Below are positions 56,001-63,916 of a DNA stretch of 64,000 nucleotides, one piece after another. The notes under the pieces were generated by a model. That model had not been told where the DNA came from. It ran no database searches and saw nothing but the letters and a program-made list of their open reading frames with translations. Each line of letters begins with the position of its first letter. Within the stretch, counting starts at the first letter, position 1. A program made the position numbers and the translations under genes. Source of the DNA: Sediminitomix flava (lineage in GTDB: Bacteria > Bacteroidota > Bacteroidia > Cytophagales > Flammeovirgaceae); contig NZ_QGDO01000011.1 in the NCBI RefSeq assembly GCF_003149185.1, positions 98,294-162,293 of the forward strand. The letters are read 5' to 3'.

Positions 56001-56467
56001 AACAACAAGTTCAGAATGCAGTCCACGAACAAAAAGATCCATTATTGATCTACAAGTTCGAAGGATTCCAACTCTTCAAAGGTTTCTTGAACACTGTAAA
56101 TGAGGAAGCAACTTCATTCTTGTCAAAAGCACAAGTAGCTGTTGCAGACCCATCGCAGGTTCAACAACCACAAAGACCAGCACCTCGTCAGCCTGAGCCA
56201 AAATTGCAAGAGCAAAAAGCGGAATCTCAAGCAGTGAGTGGAGCTACAGCGCCTCGTCCACAGGCTCCTCAAAGTCCAGATCCTCGTCAGATGGCAACAA
56301 ACACTCCTAAAGCAGAAGTGACTAAGCCAATCAAGTCTGAGAAAACATATCACAGAAATGACCGAGTAAATGTTCGTTACAAAGACGGAACGGTTAAAGA
56401 AAATGTGAAATTCAAGACTGTAGAACAGGACTTGGAACTGAATAATTGTGTTATCATTGAAGGATAA
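53063..56467 (+). CDS. secA: Preprotein translocase ATPase SecA
   Basis: This 1134-residue motor protein drives Sec-dependent export at SecYEG. It shows Walker A MQTGEGKTLV (~residue 196), the DEAD-like VDEVDSVLIDDARTPLIIS, and the NBD2 motifs TNMAGRGTDIKLSKE, GTERHDSRRVDRQLRGRAGR and SQFFVSLEDNLMRMFGSDR. As in other Bacteroidota, it is longer than the ~900-residue E. coli form. The extra length comes from insertions in NBD1 (around residues 330-430) and a Pro/Gln-rich C-terminal linker. The usual zinc-binding Cys tail is absent. Monocistronic and housekeeping. Confidence 0.97.
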   Translation: MLDFVTKAFSKIFGTKSEKDLKEILPYIKQIHAEGDKLLQISDDELRAKTIEFKEVIKDHLKEIDGEIAQLKLQIDENPQMEIEEKEEIFGKIDKLEETHDSELEVVLLNIMPQAFAVVKETARRLTENKQLVVTANDHDKEMAAAKSNVTIDGDKAIWSNKWIAAGNEIEWNMIHYDVQLIGGIVLHKGMIAEMQTGEGKTLVSTLPSYLNALAGKGVHLVTVNDYLAVRDSEWNAPLFEFHGMRVDCIDKHQPHSQGRISAYKADITYGTNNEFGFDYLRDNMARSPEEQVQLKHHFAMVDEVDSVLIDDARTPLIISGPVPDGDKHEFNELKPLIDRLVSQQRQLAMSLLNDAKKQIKAGDKDNGGLALFRAYRALPKYKPLIKFLGEPGMLQLMQSTENIYMAENNKRMPEADEPLFFTIDEKRNSVDLTDKGIDHLTQNLSSSDKEFFILPDIGIEVDEIEKDENLSDEDKLQKKDELISNYSLKTQRIHSVNQLLKAYTLFEKDVDYILADNKVMIVDEQTGRVMDGRRYSDGLHQALEAKEGAKIEAATQTYATITLQNFFRMYHKLSGMTGTAETEAGEFWEIYKLDVVSIPTNRPIQRHDREDKVYKTVREKFNAVAQEIQELVAENRPVLVGTTSVENSEVLSRMLQMRKIPHQVLNAKQHAREADVVAQAGLPGQVTIATNMAGRGTDIKLSKEVKDSGGLAIIGTERHDSRRVDRQLRGRAGRQGDPGSSQFFVSLEDNLMRMFGSDRIAKVMDRMGLEEGEVIQHSMISKSIERAQKKVEENNFAMRKRLLEYDDVMNSQREVIYKRRNHALYGDRLTLDIMNNFYDVAFNISEVNQDNFDAFKLDVLKYLGLHTSIKEEEFTKLKVEQLSEKLYTEAYGNYKAKNQNIKNRVLPVFNQLKEDKGGIVANVAVPITDGRRFMQVNASLDKVIDSEGGELVQVLEQNIMLSVIDQEWKEHLRDMDELKQQVQNAVHEQKDPLLIYKFEGFQLFKGFLNTVNEEATSFLSKAQVAVADPSQVQQPQRPAPRQPEPKLQEQKAESQAVSGATAPRPQAPQSPDPRQMATNTPKAEVTKPIKSEKTYHRNDRVNVRYKDGTVKENVKFKTVEQDLELNNCVIIEG

Positions 56468-56490
56468 GCATTATCCTCATTATAATATTT

Positions 56491-56522
56491 GCCTCTGTCC
56501 TTTGTTGACAGAGGCTTTTTTT
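56491..56522 (+). terminator. Intrinsic terminator after secA
   Basis: GCCTCTGTC pairs with GACAGAGGC around a 7-nt loop and is followed by seven T. Confidence 0.95.
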
Positions 56523-56559
56523 ACAAAGTGATCTTTCATGATCTAAAAATGGTATATCC

Positions 56560-57177
56560 ATGAAAAAGACTTTTATCCTAACTGCTGCTATCCTGATGGC
56601 ATTTGTAAGTTGTAAAACTTCCAAAACAGCTTCAACAAGTTTCGATGCCGATCTTTCAGCTTATCGTTCTGAAATTGTAGCAGCTTCAGCCACAAAAGAA
56701 GAAGAGAAGCCTGAAGAAGAAGCTACGGAACCTGTAAACAGTTCTGATATTCCTGAAGGAGAAATGCACGAACAGATAGAGTCTATGATTGGTCAGATGG
56801 CTCAAAGAAATTACAGCAAAGTAGAAGGCTACCGTATTTTGATTTACTCTACAACAAGTCGTTCTATGGCAAATAAAGCCTACAACAAAGCGAAAGCCAT
56901 TTATCATGAACCTGTTTATTTCAACTACGAACAACCGAACTACAAGATTTCTTTAGGTGATTATTACTCAAAAAGACTCGCTCATGAGAAATTGAGTATG
57001 CTAAAAGCTGATTATCCAAAAGCGATCATTGTAAGAGATTACATTAAAGTAAGTGAGTATTCGGTACTAAACCTTACTCCAGATACACTTCGCATTACTC
57101 CAGAAGAATATGAAAAATTACTTCTAGAAGATATCGAAGAAGAGAATTTACCAGAAGTGACTCCAGAATCGGAGTAA
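56560..57177 (+). CDS. Lipoprotein with SPOR-like domain
   Basis: This 205-residue protein has a lipoprotein signal (AFVSC) and an acidic Glu-rich linker (~residues 45-75). The C-terminal ~90 residues have the SPOR pattern: VEGYRILIYSTTSRSMANKA, a long helix, YFNYEQPNYKISLGDYYSK, and the second helix ending in YPKAIIVRDYIK. SPOR domains bind denuded peptidoglycan at division sites, so an envelope role is likely but not proven. It starts ~90 bp after secA, beyond that gene's terminator. Confidence 0.75.
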   Translation: MKKTFILTAAILMAFVSCKTSKTASTSFDADLSAYRSEIVAASATKEEEKPEEEATEPVNSSDIPEGEMHEQIESMIGQMAQRNYSKVEGYRILIYSTTSRSMANKAYNKAKAIYHEPVYFNYEQPNYKISLGDYYSKRLAHEKLSMLKADYPKAIIVRDYIKVSEYSVLNLTPDTLRITPEEYEKLLLEDIEEENLPEVTPESE

Positions 57178-57198
57178 TCTGCATGATTTCTGATAAAG

Positions 57199-57238
57199 AA
57201 AAAGCTCAAGTCTAATTGATATAGACTTGAGCTTTTTT
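57199..57238. terminator. Bidirectional intrinsic terminator
   Basis: AAAAAGCTCAAGTCTA pairs with TAGACTTGAGCTTTTTT across an 8-nt loop, between the convergent SPOR-like and glycosyltransferase genes. Confidence 0.92.
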
Positions 57239-57240
57239 AT

Positions 57241-58350
57241 TTACTTTTTTACCACTCCTTGCAAAGTTTTAATCACATTCTTCCAATAATACCGATCGTA
57301 GAAAGTTTTTGGAGTTGGTAAATCTCCTTGCGTTTTTACCCTTATCAGATTCTGATAAAATTCCTCTACTTGGTTATCCTTACTAATCAACAGCTTTTCT
57401 CCACAGTCTGCTACTGCTATTCCTTCTGCTCCTGTAGCAAACGAAACCACAGTTTTTCCTAAACCAATAGCCTCGATAGCCTTGGTTTTTACTCCTCCAC
57501 CAGAATAGATAGGATTCAATACCACATCTGCACCAAGAATATGTTTTTGTAAGTCATCCACAAAACCTAAATACTGATAATACGATGACGAAGAAGTCTT
57601 CAATTCACCTTCTACACCTCCTCCACAAACAATGATATGAAAAGGGAAATCGGCATTTCTCTCCATATAAGGAAGTAATTCATTTTGGACAAATGCCAAT
57701 CCTTCAGCATTGGGCTGATAGCTGAATGCCGCATAATAAAGTAGCAAGAAAGTATCTTCGGATAATCCTAAAGACATTTTCAATTCCTTTTTAGCCAATT
57801 CATCTTTCATTGGACTACTTTCTTGGTCTATCATATGAGGCAGAAAAGTAACTTCAGAAGGTTTGAGCTGAAAAACTTGTTCTCCTTCTTCCATTTCACT
57901 TTCTGAAATAAACAAAGAATGATCAGCCAATTGGAACATTACTTTTTCCCAAAAATACATCAATGGACTCCACCATTTCCCTATCGTTTCCCAACGCTTA
58001 TACTCCAAATTATGTGCATAAAGCAAGGTTCTAATCCCTAACAGTTTTCCTACAGCCCATACGAAAGGCATCATATAAGGCTGCTGCAAAAAGATAGTCG
58101 TTACATTTTCCTTTTTACAAATATCCCACAAACGGTAAGCAAAACGAGGATCGATGTACTTCCACTTTTCATCTTTAAAAAGTCCATAAAATGGATAGGT
58201 AAGCTCCTCTGTAAGTTCATTATTATCTGAACTCACAGCTACAATTTCCTCAACTTCGGAAAGCTTCTCACAAAGGTCAAAACAAACCTTGTGTCCTCCG
58301 TTTGTTGGTGGCATATACTTGTAAGAAGTAATGACTAGCGTTTTTCCCAT
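57241..58350 (-). CDS. Glycosyltransferase family 4 (GT-B) enzyme
   Basis: This 369-residue protein has the GT-B fold. The N-terminal acceptor domain opens with LVITSYKYMPPTNGGHKVCF. The donor domain has FLLLYYAAFSYQPNAEGLAF, HIIVCGGGVEGEL and QYLGFVDDLQKHILGADVVL, then the sugar-nucleotide motif NPIYSGGGVKTKAIEAIGLG (E-x7-E-like region). Sugar donor and acceptor are unknown; it likely builds a surface polysaccharide or glycolipid. It is 15 bp downstream of another glycosyltransferase gene, in a three-gene operon. Confidence 0.88.
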   Translation of the reverse strand: MGKTLVITSYKYMPPTNGGHKVCFDLCEKLSEVEEIVAVSSDNNELTEELTYPFYGLFKDEKWKYIDPRFAYRLWDICKKENVTTIFLQQPYMMPFVWAVGKLLGIRTLLYAHNLEYKRWETIGKWWSPLMYFWEKVMFQLADHSLFISESEMEEGEQVFQLKPSEVTFLPHMIDQESSPMKDELAKKELKMSLGLSEDTFLLLYYAAFSYQPNAEGLAFVQNELLPYMERNADFPFHIIVCGGGVEGELKTSSSSYYQYLGFVDDLQKHILGADVVLNPIYSGGGVKTKAIEAIGLGKTVVSFATGAEGIAVADCGEKLLISKDNQVEEFYQNLIRVKTQGDLPTPKTFYDRYYWKNVIKTLQGVVKK

Positions 58351-58365
58351 CTCTCAAAATCAATT

Positions 58366-59493
58366 CTAAAGCTTACCTACCAAATCCTCAATAGACTTCG
58401 CCAAACTTGTCCAAGAAAAGTTTTCCTTAAACTTCTTATGATTTTCTCGGAAGTCCTGCTCTCGGTCTTCTGTAAAATATTGTTTGATCTTCTCTGCGAT
58501 AAGGTTTACTTCGGGCTTTTCTACCATAAATCCTGTTTCTCCATCCAAGATATATTCACCTAAACCACCTACATCTGTCGCAATCATTGGTAATTCATAA
58601 TGAAGTGCAATTGTAGATATCCCACTTTGCGTAGCAGACTTATACGGAAGTAGACATACATTGGCTGCCGAAAAGAAAATCGGCACTTCATGGTCATCTA
58701 TATAACGTACATGTGTTTTGATATTTGCTTTCAGTGGCGAGTTATCGATCTGTGATTGATAAGCCGAAAAATCACCATAGCTTTCTCCTGCAATGACCAA
58801 CTCATAAGAATCATCCAATTGGTTAAAAGCATCAATCATAAGATCTAGCCCTTTGTAATTTCGGATAAACCCAAAGAAAAGAATTGTTTTCTTATTCGGG
58901 TCTAAACCCAACTCTTGACAAGCCTTTTCTCTATCAATTGGTGCTGGAAAATGATCATACAGCGGATGCGGGTGGTAGTTGTAAATCGCATTGGGCTGAA
59001 AGTGTAGCATATCCTTTTCCACTTGCTTACTCATCACCACAAATCCGTCATTCTGCTTCATAAAATAAGAAGTAAATGGCGTATCTATAAAGCGTTTTTC
59101 GTGCGGAATCACATTGTCTAGTACCGTAATCACTTTTGTATTTGGTCCCATCAGCTTAGCCACTGTTCCTTGCGAAGGTCCGAAAAAAGACATCCAATAT
59201 TTCATGAGTAAAATATCGGGTTGCCATTCTTTTATTTTCTTCGCGGTCGTCAAATAACTGATCGGATTAATCGTATCCAAGCATGGAATACTTTCAATCG
59301 GGTCAGCAACATCTGCCTCAGTGACATACTGCGTTTGCCCCGGAAACAAAAAATCCGGGTATTGTCTGGAAAAGGTAAAAGCTTTTAGCTCATGCCCTTG
59401 TTGCTCCAACACCCTATACATATTGGCATTAAACTGTGCGATTCCTCCTCTGAAAGGATAAAAAGTGGATAAACATGCTATTTTCATACTCAC
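58366..59493 (-). CDS. Glycosyltransferase family 4 (GT-B) enzyme
   Basis: This 375-residue protein has the N-terminal motif IACLSTFYPFRGGIAQFNAN (Gly-rich loop after TFYP). Central parts are NKKTILFFGFIRNYKGLDLM and YELVIAGESYGDF, and the C-terminal donor motif is LPYKSATQSGISTIALHYEL. It belongs to the GT4 clan. The first Rossmann domain is the acceptor side and the second holds the nucleotide sugar. It is encoded between a family-9 gene and another GT4 gene, all on the same strand, probably making one glycan. Cytoplasmic. Confidence 0.88.
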   Translation of the reverse strand: MSMKIACLSTFYPFRGGIAQFNANMYRVLEQQGHELKAFTFSRQYPDFLFPGQTQYVTEADVADPIESIPCLDTINPISYLTTAKKIKEWQPDILLMKYWMSFFGPSQGTVAKLMGPNTKVITVLDNVIPHEKRFIDTPFTSYFMKQNDGFVVMSKQVEKDMLHFQPNAIYNYHPHPLYDHFPAPIDREKACQELGLDPNKKTILFFGFIRNYKGLDLMIDAFNQLDDSYELVIAGESYGDFSAYQSQIDNSPLKANIKTHVRYIDDHEVPIFFSAANVCLLPYKSATQSGISTIALHYELPMIATDVGGLGEYILDGETGFMVEKPEVNLIAEKIKQYFTEDREQDFRENHKKFKENFSWTSLAKSIEDLVGKL

Positions 59494-59529
59494 AATGCGT
59501 TCTTCTCTACTACAAAAAAGTTTTCAGTA

Positions 59530-60615
59530 TTAATTCAAGTCTTCCAAAGCAGTCATAGCCTGTTCCACCGAAAGGTCGTGCATACAACGTCGCTCTCTCG
59601 AACAGCTATTCCCATAGAAGCAATCACAACCCGATTGTGGTTCTACAATCACACCTCTTCCGTACAACTCAAATTCATACTTATTGAAGATGTTATTGAA
59701 AAGAACCATTTTCTTTTTCAAGCCTGTAGCAATGTGCATCATCATAGATACCTGTGTCACGATGATATCACAATTAGCTGTCAGTGCAATGAATTCTTCT
59801 AGAGAAAAATGTCCAGGATAGAATACATCTGCTTGTTCACTATAAAAACGGTTCTTTTCATCTTCTTGCTTTCCTCCCAAAAGTACAGGGTAATACCCTT
59901 TTTCTTTTAGAAGTTTAGCGAATGCTATCCAATTTTCATCTGTCCAAAGTCTTGTTTGCCATCTTGCACCACAACCTGTATTCAGACCAACAATTTTCTT
60001 TCCTTCTGCTTGCTCTTTCAAGCTATTCCACTTCATAGAAAGCTCCTCATTGATATTCAATAAATAAGGCTCTTGTCTAAATTCTTGATGACAAATCTCG
60101 AAGATTTCATCGAGGTAATTACGCTCGTTGTCTTGAGAAAGCTGATCATCTAAACCTGTCATAAGTTTATGAGTAGCTTTCTCAGTCGCTACATCTATGT
60201 GATTATCTTTCCAGATAAAGCCATATTTCTCTTTCGCTTCTACTTTTGCCAATAAAGCACAAGCCTCATGTTCTTTATCGAGGTTTATAGCAATGTCAAA
60301 AGCCATATTTTGAAGTCTGAAATAAGCCGTAGCATCTGGAGTAAGTATTTCGTCAATCCAATCTTTAGGCAATACAGCTGGAGAAAGTGTTAGCCAAGTA
60401 ATATGAGCATTCGGATAAAGTTCTCGATACCTAATGAGCAAAGGTGTAGTACGGATCACATCTCCTATTGCACCAAGCTTGATAATCAAGATTCTTTTAG
60501 ATATCGGCTGATAATCCTCACAATTCAGACAAACACGATTATGCGTTTTATTTGGCTTACAAGGGTACGCTCCCTTAAAATGTATACAATCAAATTTAAT
60601 ATCAGTCAACTCCAT
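59530..60615 (-). CDS. Family 9 glycosyltransferase (heptosyltransferase-like) with cysteine clusters
   Basis: The ATG at 60615 is preferred over an in-frame GTG 42 bp upstream. The 361-residue product has the GT9 core LIIKLGAIGDVIRTTPLLIR (~residue 45), the donor-site GLNTGCGARWQTRLWTDENW and LEEFIALTANCDIIVTQVSM. Unusually, Cys10, Cys19, Cys29 and Cys32 (CIHFKGAYPCK ... CLNC) precede the core, and CDCFYGNSCSRERRC follows near the end. These could bind zinc or a cluster. It is the first gene of the glycosyltransferase operon, downstream of the repeat element. Confidence 0.85.
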   Translation of the reverse strand: MELTDIKFDCIHFKGAYPCKPNKTHNRVCLNCEDYQPISKRILIIKLGAIGDVIRTTPLLIRYRELYPNAHITWLTLSPAVLPKDWIDEILTPDATAYFRLQNMAFDIAINLDKEHEACALLAKVEAKEKYGFIWKDNHIDVATEKATHKLMTGLDDQLSQDNERNYLDEIFEICHQEFRQEPYLLNINEELSMKWNSLKEQAEGKKIVGLNTGCGARWQTRLWTDENWIAFAKLLKEKGYYPVLLGGKQEDEKNRFYSEQADVFYPGHFSLEEFIALTANCDIIVTQVSMMMHIATGLKKKMVLFNNIFNKYEFELYGRGVIVEPQSGCDCFYGNSCSRERRCMHDLSVEQAMTALEDLN

Positions 60616-60653
60616 AAACTGTACTGTTTTCTGTACTATGTTAGCGATAGTAC

Positions 60654-60672
60654 CCACCTTAAGACCTTAATT
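60654..60672 (+). repeat. 19-bp direct repeat, left copy
   Basis: CCACCTTAAGACCTTAATT is identical to 61057-61075. It overlaps the in-frame GTG region just before the GT9 gene. Confidence 0.85.
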
Positions 60673-60676
60673 AGTA

Positions 60677-61058
60677 GGACATATGAATTTGGGTAATTTC
60701 TATTTTCATTCAAATTGATCGCTTATAGTGGGAATTATTGTTCATTGATTTAATCGTAGTCTTCATTTTTCCTTGATGAAAAACGAAGCAAAAAATCAAG
60801 TCCCATTCTATCATCCTCCCCACAAATCATCCCAAGCTTCGCACGATGGGACAAGCCCCCCTGTTATGCGACTAGTGGGCTTTTGCCACAAAAGCGGAGA
60901 AGCGGTAGCTAGTGCGCTAACCGTTTTTTATGTGGCTTGATTTCCTTTGCTTCGTTTTTCATCAAGCAAAGAAATGAAGGCTACAATTTGAAAAAGGAAC
61001 ATAATCCCGCTGTGTATGAATTTTTATGGATGAAAAACAATCCTGTTTACTTATGTCC
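60677..61058 (-). repeat. Palindromic dispersed element, family 1, copy B, in a segment with short inverted ends
   Basis: The core 60757-60985 is the reverse complement of 45210-45435, with long imperfect inverted arms (CTTCATTTTTCCTTGATG and CATCAAGCAAAGAAATGAAG). The wider segment begins GGACATA (60677) and ends TATGTCC (61052-61058), a short exact inverted repeat. It contains CTGTTTACTTAT, shared with copy A's left flank. No coding capacity was found. Confidence 0.7.
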
Positions 61059-61075
61059 ACCTTAAGACCTTAATT
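61057..61075 (+). repeat. 19-bp direct repeat, right copy
   Basis: Identical to 60654-60672; together they bracket the segment with copy B. The distance between copies is 403 bp. Confidence 0.85.
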
Positions 61076-61110
61076 GGAATAATAGATAAAAACGTAAAGA
61101 TAATAAAAGA

Positions 61111-61587
61111 CTATTCTGTAACAGTCGTTTTTCCATCTACTAAAATCACTCCATCTGCAACCATTGTCAATTTCAATTCTGGTTCTGTGATTTTTGCAAT
61201 CTCTTCCGCTGACTGACCAGCATCTTCGGCATAATGTTTTAGCTCGTCTACAGGAATAAGCTCTTTCTTCAATTCTCCTTCCATGATTACCTTTCCTGAC
61301 TCTAGTCCTTTTGGTACAAAGAAACCATAGTCTTTAAACTTTACCATCAGATCACTTCCATCTTCCAAAGTCACTTTCATCCAACAACCTTTGACCGCAC
61401 AAGACTCATAAACATCACCTTGAATTTTCACATTTGCTACATCATTTGCCGCAATTGTAGATTTTAATTCTGTGTCTGAAAGAATATTATCTGCTGTAAT
61501 TTCTGCTCCAAAGAATTCTTTTTTTTCTTCTTTCTGACAAGCAAATAATGTAAAAAGGGCAAAAAGGATAATGGTTAGCTTTTTCAT
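61111..61587 (-). CDS. DUF4920 family lipoprotein
   Basis: This 158-residue protein has a lipoprotein signal (LFTLFAC) and the DUF4920 domain: KEFFGAEITADNILSDTELK, VYESCAVKGCWMKVTLEDGS (two conserved Cys) and MVKFKDYGFFVPKGLESGKV. The ending helix EDAGQSAEEIAKITEPELKL and strand LTMVADGVILVDG complete it. The family is known in Bacteroidota as an envelope lipoprotein of unknown function. The Cys pair could form a disulfide or bind a metal. It is followed on the same strand by the repeat region and the glycosyltransferase genes, probably as a separate unit. Confidence 0.82.
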   Translation of the reverse strand: MKKLTIILFALFTLFACQKEEKKEFFGAEITADNILSDTELKSTIAANDVANVKIQGDVYESCAVKGCWMKVTLEDGSDLMVKFKDYGFFVPKGLESGKVIMEGELKKELIPVDELKHYAEDAGQSAEEIAKITEPELKLTMVADGVILVDGKTTVTE

Positions 61588-61741
61588 GATTTATAAATAT
61601 TCTATTGTGTAAAAAAACAGTTTTAATACGCTTACTTTTCGGATACAAAATACTGAATTCTCGGAATATTAGTTTGTAATTGAAATGAAATTAGCTTTCA
61701 GTAAAATAAATCCTATATTTCCTCAACTTCAACGGATGAAC

Positions 61742-63514
61742 CTACCGAACTTCTTCAATTAACAACACTTGATTTACGGACTTAAATGCGACTTTTCCAT
61801 CCTCAACCTTCGCTATTTCTCCTGAATAAGCATTTCGCAATTGCGTACCTTCTTCATAAATATCACGCAACTCTACGACACTAAGCTCATCTTCAGTCAA
61901 TTTAATAATGACTCTATCACGATGTCCATTCTTATCGTATTCTCTTAGAAAAGTATTTTCACCAATAGAGGTCTGAATACCTGCTCCAACTGAATGATGA
62001 TTATTTCTGAATTGCCCTAGTTTTCTCCAATGTTTCAACATTTCGGGGTTTGTACCCCAAACAAAATCTGATCGGAATCCATGAGTTGGATCAGAAGCAT
62101 TACTTTCTACAGCCTTTCGACCTACTTCATCACCATAAAATATCTGTACTGCCCCAGGAGATAACAGAAGAGAAGTCCCACAATTCATCATATCAGAATT
62201 TTGAGTATCTCTCTTATAGGTATTGTTCAAAAAACTAAGTGTATTCCAATCTTCTCTAGTATTGAGATTATCGGAATAGTTCTGCCATGTTGTTCCTATT
62301 GATAATAAGTTGCCATCTTTTGGGAAAGTAAAATTCACAATTGAAGCGAAACCAGCTTTAGCATATTCTTCATTAAAGTCTATTCCGGCATCCCAAATAT
62401 CACCCGTCATCCAGAAATTATCGCTCCAGTTTGCTCCTGCTATATTTGGATTCTTTTCTCTCCAATTACTCAAAGCTTCATTGCATGCTTTGTTTAATTC
62501 TACCCAACGGAACGTATCTACATTTTCTAACACATCACATCTAAAGCCATCAATTCCGAACTCCTCTACCCAAGCGGCAAGCCAATGAATAACATATTCT
62601 GATTGAGCAATATCTAAATCCGTTCGATACTTCTGAGCCGAAGGATTAACCCACTTCTTAAATTCGTCGCCTTCACTTGCCCATTTATTCTTCATGAGTT
62701 GAGGAAGACCTACTGCCTTTCTTGAATCTGTCCTAAAATCAGGCAAACCAAAGATACTTTCCGTCAATACATCTTTATCAACTTCTTCACTACTTCTTAT
62801 CCAAGAATCTCCCCACCAATTCATCCAATTCTGAGAATCTTCAAAGTCAAAATGATTGAGGTATGAATAAATCTGATAATGCTCTAAGCTATCTTTTCCT
62901 TCAAGATTTAATCCATCGTAGTGCATTACGGCTTCATCTTCCGTCAGATCAACTCCTCCAAATTTATATTGAACAGCATCTAAGAGCGTTAAATACCCTG
63001 GATGATTAATCCCTGCATCCATAACCACTCTCATTCCTTGAGTGTGTGCTAAATCAACAAATGCTCTGAATTCTTCAATTGTACCAAAGTTTTTATCCAT
63101 GGCTGTAAAATCCATCGGATAATAACCATGATAAGCATAATGAGGAAAGTCGTTTTTGTCTCCTCCACCTACCCAACCGTGGATTTGCTCATAAACACCT
63201 GTGATCCAAATGACATTTACACCTAACTTTTGGAAATAACCTTCTTCTAACTTTTGAGTGATTCCGACAATGTCTCCCCCGTGGAATGTAGCAACATTCT
63301 TAGTTTCATTTCCATAATCATTTTTCCGATTATAGTTCTCATCGTTTGAAGAAGTTCCGTTAAAAAATCTGTCAATGTAAACAAAATACACTGTTGCATT
63401 ATCCCAAGTAAAAGATTCACCTACAGCACTACTCTCCACCCTACTTTTACATGAATAAAGACTCGATAACAAGAATAAGGTGAAGAGCACCTTACCTAAT
63501 AGATTCTTTTTCAT
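61742..63514 (-). CDS. GH13-family alpha-amylase-like lipoprotein with altered catalytic regions
   Basis: This 590-residue lipoprotein (signal ending SSLYSC) has the (beta/alpha)8 GH13 layout, closest to periplasmic MalS-type enzymes. Region I RVVMDAGINHPGYL and region II IDGFRCDVLENV (nucleophile Asp) are intact. Region III reads FWMTGDIWD, with Asp where the acid/base Glu is usual. Region IV reads SFLNNTYKRD, with no clear NHD. It ends with a beta-sandwich C-domain. It may be a weak hydrolase, a transglycosylase or a binding protein. It is encoded 154 bp upstream of DUF4920 on the same strand. Confidence 0.8.
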   Translation of the reverse strand: MKKNLLGKVLFTLFLLSSLYSCKSRVESSAVGESFTWDNATVYFVYIDRFFNGTSSNDENYNRKNDYGNETKNVATFHGGDIVGITQKLEEGYFQKLGVNVIWITGVYEQIHGWVGGGDKNDFPHYAYHGYYPMDFTAMDKNFGTIEEFRAFVDLAHTQGMRVVMDAGINHPGYLTLLDAVQYKFGGVDLTEDEAVMHYDGLNLEGKDSLEHYQIYSYLNHFDFEDSQNWMNWWGDSWIRSSEEVDKDVLTESIFGLPDFRTDSRKAVGLPQLMKNKWASEGDEFKKWVNPSAQKYRTDLDIAQSEYVIHWLAAWVEEFGIDGFRCDVLENVDTFRWVELNKACNEALSNWREKNPNIAGANWSDNFWMTGDIWDAGIDFNEEYAKAGFASIVNFTFPKDGNLLSIGTTWQNYSDNLNTREDWNTLSFLNNTYKRDTQNSDMMNCGTSLLLSPGAVQIFYGDEVGRKAVESNASDPTHGFRSDFVWGTNPEMLKHWRKLGQFRNNHHSVGAGIQTSIGENTFLREYDKNGHRDRVIIKLTEDELSVVELRDIYEEGTQLRNAYSGEIAKVEDGKVAFKSVNQVLLIEEVR

Positions 63515-63633
63515 ATTTACTTATTTTGATAGTCTAGGCAATTTGAGTTGCCTTGTTTTGTCAGAATAAATATACATCAAGCGAGTGGAAATATAATTAT
63601 CGAAATAACTCTTGTGGCGAGATTGTTATAAAT

Positions 63634-63676
63634 AAAAAGGCTTAGCTAGTATCTTGTACTAACTAAGCCTTTTTTG
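63634..63676 (-). terminator. Terminator after the distal 5S rRNA gene
   Basis: AAAAAGGCTTAG(C)TAGTA pairs with TACTA(A)CTAAGCCTTTTT around TCTTG, with U-tracts on both strands. Confidence 0.9.
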
Positions 63677-63685
63677 AAATAAGGT

Positions 63686-63792
63686 TAGCAATGACCTACT
63701 CTCCCACCTATTACGGCAGTACCATCGGCGCGGTAGGGCTTAACTGCTCTGTGCGGAATGGGAAGAGGTGAACACCTACGCTATCATCACTA
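63686..63792 (-). rRNA. rrf: 5S ribosomal RNA (distal copy)
   Basis: On the minus strand the sequence contains the 5S core CACCTCTTCCCATTCCGCAC, AGAGCAGTTAAGCCCTACC and GGTGGGAGAGTAGGTC. The ends AGTGATGA and TCATTGCT pair as helix I. At ~107 nt it fits a complete 5S gene. It lies downstream of a second 5S copy. Confidence 0.93.
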
Positions 63793-63861
63793 TTATATTT
63801 TAGATGTCTTTACTTCTAAAACAGCCTCCCTTTACCGCTCTGTTTCGAAGTTTTAGGGGAT

Positions 63862-63898
63862 AAAAAAACTCAACTAATATCTTGTATCAATTGAGTTT
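63862..63898 (-). terminator. Terminator between the two 5S rRNA genes
   Basis: AAACTCAA pairs with TTGAGTTT, sharing the inner ATCTTGTA loop with the terminator at 63634-63676. The A-run at its left gives the U-tract on the minus strand. Confidence 0.75.
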
Positions 63899-63916
63899 CT
63901 TAAAATTAATAAGGTT

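Larger units (their letters stand above)
60616..61110. other. Long intergenic region holding a repeat element and direct repeats
   Basis: This 495-bp region between the DUF4920 and GT9 genes contains the element below and a perfect 19-bp direct repeat on either side. No gene was recognised. Confidence 0.7.
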
